From JABDIY01 sp963803875 (GTDB taxonomy: Bacteria; Actinomycetota; Acidimicrobiia; Acidimicrobiales; SZUA-35): DNA of 64,000 nucleotides. This document shows positions 61,207-64,000 of this stretch, piece by piece; position 1 is the stretch's first letter, and each line of letters starts with the position of its first letter. The DNA lies in the NCBI GenBank assembly GCA_963803875.1, contig CAWDOA010000016.1, positions 496,001 through 560,000 on the forward strand, written 5' to 3'. Below the pieces are notes generated by a model that did not search any database, had not been told where the DNA came from, and was given only the letters and a program-made list of their open reading frames with translations. Position numbers and translations under genes: made by a program.

Positions 61207-61641
61207 CCGTTCGTGAGGTTGTAGCGGTACACGTTCGTGTCCCGCATCTCGAAACCGAGCCGCTTGTACAAACGGTTGGCGGCCTCCCGATGAGGTCGGC
61301 TGGTGAGATCCACCGACACCGCACCGTTGTCCTTGGCCATCTCCAGCGCGAAGCGGTTCAGCGCTGTCGCCGACACCCATGCCGCGGGCGTCACCGTCGA
61401 CCACGACATCCTCTATCCAGGCACGTACACCGGTGGGGATTCGAAACAGCACCAGCGTGAGGGATCCGAGGATTGCGCCGTCGTCATCCAACGCCAGCAG
61501 CAGGCGTGATGCGTCGGAATCGACCATCTGTTGAAGTTCGTCGGGCGTCGGCGCAGGGTTCGAACGTGAGAGCTGGGGAATCAGCTTCTCCATCGCTGTC
61601 ACCAGCGCTTCGGTTACCTCGGATGCCTCGATGATCTGCAC
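61203..61641 (-). CDS. GNAT acetyltransferase, reading frame broken by one base
   Basis: The first frame, from about GTG 61641, gives IIEASEVTEALVTAMEKLIP, LLLALDDDGAILGSLTLVLF and WIEDVVVDGDARGMGV, the acetyl-CoA loop region. Near 61370 the homology moves one frame over: ALNRFALEMAKDNGAVSVDL, then RPHREAANRLYKRLGFEMRD, the standard GNAT end. One extra G in GGTGTCGGCG (minus strand) explains it; the intact protein would have about 145 residues. Substrate unknown. Confidence 0.75.
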
Positions 61642-61705
61642 ACCGTCAGTGTAGAAGCCCCCAGCGGCAGCTTGGGAGTGTCCGCACGCCATCGTCACCG
61701 GTACC

Positions 61706-62545
61706 GTGGTTGCCGTGGCATTCCTGGAGTACTCCACTCGCCCCAACTTCCGCTCACCTTTACTCATCATGGCGTTCGAGGGCTGGAACGATGCGGGCGA
61801 TGCCGCGTCGTCTGCGGCCCAGTACATCGCCGAGCAGGCCAATGCCGAGACCTTCGCCGAACTCGACCCGGAGATGTTCTACGACTTTCAGAACACCCGG
61901 CCCATGGTGCGGCTCGAAGGCAACAAACGCCGGATCGAATGGCCGCAGAACACCTTCGCCCACGGCTCGCTCGGTGGACGGGAACTCATCATCCTACGCG
62001 GGATCGAGCCCCAGCTCCGGTGGCGAACCTACGGCGAGACAATCCGCGATCTTGCCATCGACTCCGGGGTCGAGATGGTGGTGAGTCTCGGGGCTTTGAT
62101 CGCCGACGTCGTTCACACTCGACCGGCCACTATCTATGGTTCGGCGCTCACCCCCGAACTCCGAGATCGCCTCGACCTCGAACCCTCCACCTATGAGGGT
62201 CCAACCGGGATCGTGGGCGTCGTTCACACCGCCACCCATACCGCCGGGCTCGATTCTGTGTCGTTGTGGGGCGCAGTGCCCAGCTACGTCCCCCACGCTC
62301 GCTCGCCCAAGGTGTCCAAGGCACTGGTTGAGCGTGTGTCGACCCTCTTGGACCTTCCCATTCCTCTCGAACAACTCGGCCAGGCTGCGGCCGAGTACGA
62401 GGCGCAGATCAACATGATGATCTCCGACGATGACGACATGGCCGAGTATGTGGCAAACCTCGAGGCTGAATACGACGCCGCCATGAGTTCGGGTTCGGGG
62501 AACGAACTGATCGCCAAGATCGAAGAGTTCCTCAAGGAGCAATAG
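61706..62545 (+). CDS. PAC2-family protein
   Basis: 279 residues from GTG 61706 (a GTG at 61715 is equally plausible). PAC2 proteins resemble the proteasome assembly chaperone fold and occur widely in actinobacteria with unknown role. Marks: LLIMAFEGWNDAGDAASSAA, ELIILRGIEPQLRWRTYGET, GVEMVVSLGALIADVVHTRP and the helical tail EYEAQINMMISDDDDMAEYV. It is divergent from the GNAT gene; no proteasome gene is nearby. Confidence 0.88.
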   Translation: MVAVAFLEYSTRPNFRSPLLIMAFEGWNDAGDAASSAAQYIAEQANAETFAELDPEMFYDFQNTRPMVRLEGNKRRIEWPQNTFAHGSLGGRELIILRGIEPQLRWRTYGETIRDLAIDSGVEMVVSLGALIADVVHTRPATIYGSALTPELRDRLDLEPSTYEGPTGIVGVVHTATHTAGLDSVSLWGAVPSYVPHARSPKVSKALVERVSTLLDLPIPLEQLGQAAAEYEAQINMMISDDDDMAEYVANLEAEYDAAMSSGSGNELIAKIEEFLKEQ

Positions 62546-62589
62546 CGCTGGCCACACCGATCACTGGTCGCTGCTTCTACGCTCTGAGG

Positions 62590-63264
62590 ATGGAATTGAG
62601 TGAAGCGGTCCGCCTCGAACGGCCCGAGGATGGGGTTGCGGTCCTGCGCATGGACAACGGTGAGAATCGATTCACCCCCGAAGTCAACGTTCATCTGAAC
62701 TCCATCCTCGATGCGGTTGATGCAGACGACACGATCGGGTCGTTGGTCGTCACCGGCACCGGCAAGTTCTTCAGCAACGGATTCGACATCGAGGCCCTCA
62801 CTGCCGCCGGTAACGACGCATTGACCTTCGTCGGCAACACCGAGAAGATCTGGGCTCGACTGATGGCGTCGCCGTATACCGTGGTGACTGCGATCAACGG
62901 TCACGCTTTCGGTGCCGGCGCGATGCTTGCGTTGGCGGGCGATCTTCGCGTCGGGCGCACCGACCGGGGATTCTGGTGTCTGCCCGAGGCAGATCTGGGA
63001 ATGCCGTTCTCGCCGGCGATGATGGCCCTGTTCGATGACGTGCTCGGGAGGCCTGCGGTCGCTCCGCTCATGGCGACGTCGGCTCGGGTTGCACCCGATG
63101 CTCAACTCGCCGCTGGCGTGGTACACCAGTTGGTCGATATCGAAGAACTCGACACGGCCGCACTGACCCTGGCCAAGGGCGCTGCTCATCGCCGGGGCGC
63201 CAACCTCGGTCGGATCAAGAAACTGATTCATGGCGAGGCGATCGCCCTTGCCGGCAGAGCCTGA
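62590..63264 (+). CDS. enoyl-CoA hydratase/isomerase family protein
   Basis: 224 residues. Crotonase fold: VVTGTGKFFSNGFDIEAL and INGHAFGAGAMLALAGDLRV form the oxyanion hole and CoA pocket. The segment RGFWCLPEADLGMPFSPAMM, with LPE-DLG in place of FPE, resembles plant-type delta3,delta2-enoyl-CoA isomerases more than hydratases. So an isomerase in fatty-acid breakdown is a fair guess. It is shorter than the usual ~260 residues. Confidence 0.85.
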   Translation: MELSEAVRLERPEDGVAVLRMDNGENRFTPEVNVHLNSILDAVDADDTIGSLVVTGTGKFFSNGFDIEALTAAGNDALTFVGNTEKIWARLMASPYTVVTAINGHAFGAGAMLALAGDLRVGRTDRGFWCLPEADLGMPFSPAMMALFDDVLGRPAVAPLMATSARVAPDAQLAAGVVHQLVDIEELDTAALTLAKGAAHRRGANLGRIKKLIHGEAIALAGRA

Positions 63265-63319
63265 GTAGACCACTCCACCCATTCCTGACGATAGAGCGAC
63301 CAACCGTTACGCTTCGGCG

Positions 63320-64000
63320 GTGTCCGATGTGTTGACGGTAGAGCAGGCTGAAGCCGAACTAACCGCTGAGATCAAGAGCGAGTTGTTCGGTTGGAAGATG
63401 TTCGATTGGGGCTGGTCGGCGTTCAGCACCACCGTCACCACCGCGCTGTTGGGGCCATATCTGTTGGCGCTGGGTGAAGACGCTGGTGGTGTCGACTTCC
63501 TTGGGTTCACCATCGACGAGGCCAGCTACTTCCCGTATGTGGTGAGCGTCTCGGCGATGCTCCAGGTACTGGTGCTGCCGCTCATCGGTTCGATCACCGA
63601 CTACACCGGCGCCAAGAAGAAGCTGATGATGGCGCTGGCAGCGGTGGGCTCGGTGGCCACATCACTGCTGTTCTTCGTCGTGGAGTCCACGATTCTGCTC
63701 GGTGGTCTGTTGTTCATCGTCGCTGCGGTTGCGTTCTCTTCCGCATCGGTGATCTACAACAGCTACCTTCCGGACTTGGTCCCCCCGATTCTGAGGGATC
63801 GCGTCAGTTCGGCAGGATTTGCATACGGCTATCTGGGTGGGGCGATCTGGCTGGCGATCAACTTCGCGCTCGTTGCTGCACTGGATGACGGCATCGCAGT
63901 ACGAATCAGCCTCGGCGGTACCGGTATATGGGCGTTGGTGTTCATCTTCGGGTTCACCGGGCGACTCCTGCGAGAGCGACCGGCGGCACGGGAGAAACCC
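63320..64000 (+). CDS. UMF1/Atg22-like MFS transporter, N-terminal part
   Basis: Starts at GTG 63320 and runs off the right edge, so only 227 residues are seen. The cytosolic start leads into ELFGWKMFDWGWSAFSTTVT, the hallmark of the UMF1/Atg22 branch (usual WA-YDWANSAF). Membrane helices follow, with LIGSITDYTGAKKKLMMALA, IYNSYLPDLVP and RVSSAGFAYGYLGGA. Vacuolar Atg22 exports amino acids in yeast; the bacterial substrate is unknown. Confidence 0.85.
   Translation, partial: MSDVLTVEQAEAELTAEIKSELFGWKMFDWGWSAFSTTVTTALLGPYLLALGEDAGGVDFLGFTIDEASYFPYVVSVSAMLQVLVLPLIGSITDYTGAKKKLMMALAAVGSVATSLLFFVVESTILLGGLLFIVAAVAFSSASVIYNSYLPDLVPPILRDRVSSAGFAYGYLGGAIWLAINFALVAALDDGIAVRISLGGTGIWALVFIFGFTGRLLRERPAAREKP

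Noticed and set aside
60610..61842. A 410-residue minus-strand frame across the NUDIX gene
   Set aside because: Only its middle (about 61370-61641) matches a protein, the GNAT N-terminal part; the rest is antisense to NUDIX after a frameshift.

Overview
The window reads as a high-GC chromosomal segment of an actinobacterium, probably an Acidimicrobiia-type lineage. The class is an inference; the phylum is better supported. Supporting evidence: a SigR/RsrA-type sigma and zinc anti-sigma pair, a HemQ-type haem enzyme, a DUF2342 zinc metalloprotease beside tilS, and two blocks that follow known actinobacterial gene order. Those blocks are the Tad pilus/helicase/topA/tmk/holB block (compare Rv3660c to Rv3644c) and the lysS/clpC/radA/disA/ispD/ispF/rlmB block (compare Rv3598c to Rv3579c). 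The genes are dense, often overlap at ATGA or GTGA junctions, and use many GTG starts. I see no phage, transposase or CRISPR array.

Layout. 1-4.2 kb: the end of a QEGLA metallopeptidase, then a nitrogen block (GlnR-like regulator, type I glutamine synthetase, divergent type II glutamine synthetase). 4.3 kb: a selenocysteine tRNA (selC). 4.5-8.3 kb: a compact Tad/Flp pilus operon. 8.3-15.3 kb: VOC protein, PAP2 phosphatase, a frameshifted YprA/Lhr-like helicase, a DUF2786/TIGR04338 pair, an apparently permuted photolyase-like flavoprotein and an RsbW-like kinase. 15.4-21.5 kb: nhaA, topA, tmk, holB, tRNA-Thr(CGT). 21.8-27.1 kb: sigma/anti-sigma pair, metalloprotease, tilS, and folP/folB/folK with a phosphatase-like protein that lacks its catalytic cysteine. 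27.2-36.2 kb: nadB, Nei-type glycosylase, AEC transporter, ECF42 sigma with its YCII partner, nadC, lysS, polyprenyl synthase. 36.7-46.2 kb: clpC, a lipoprotein-HAD fusion, radA, disA, a Crp/Fnr regulator, ispD, ispF, rlmB. 46.2-55 kb: LytR_C protein, tRNA-Thr(TGT), GH65 phosphorylase, typA, CIRCE-controlled groEL, fdhD. 55-64 kb: hemQ, an S1-domain protein with a variable repeat tract, a pseudo-receiver protein, glnD, NUDIX, GNAT, PAC2, an enoyl-CoA hydratase family protein and the start of a UMF1/Atg22-like transporter.

Functional links. Nitrogen control appears twice (glnR/glnA/glnII and glnD). NAD synthesis has nadB and nadC but no nadA here. selC and fdhD together suggest a molybdenum/selenium formate dehydrogenase elsewhere in the genome.

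Two things stand out. First, there are two non-coding repeat families. One has a 99-bp hairpin unit, tandem x3 at 36.2 kb, with a diverged copy after tRNA-Thr(CGT). The other has a 21-nt module arranged as an exactly mirrored, nested palindrome after groEL, with a partial copy after tRNA-Thr(TGT). Second, seven single-base frameshifts interrupt otherwise well-conserved genes (glnII, the helicase three times, DUF2786, nadB, GNAT). This looks more like sequence error or very recent damage than old gene decay.
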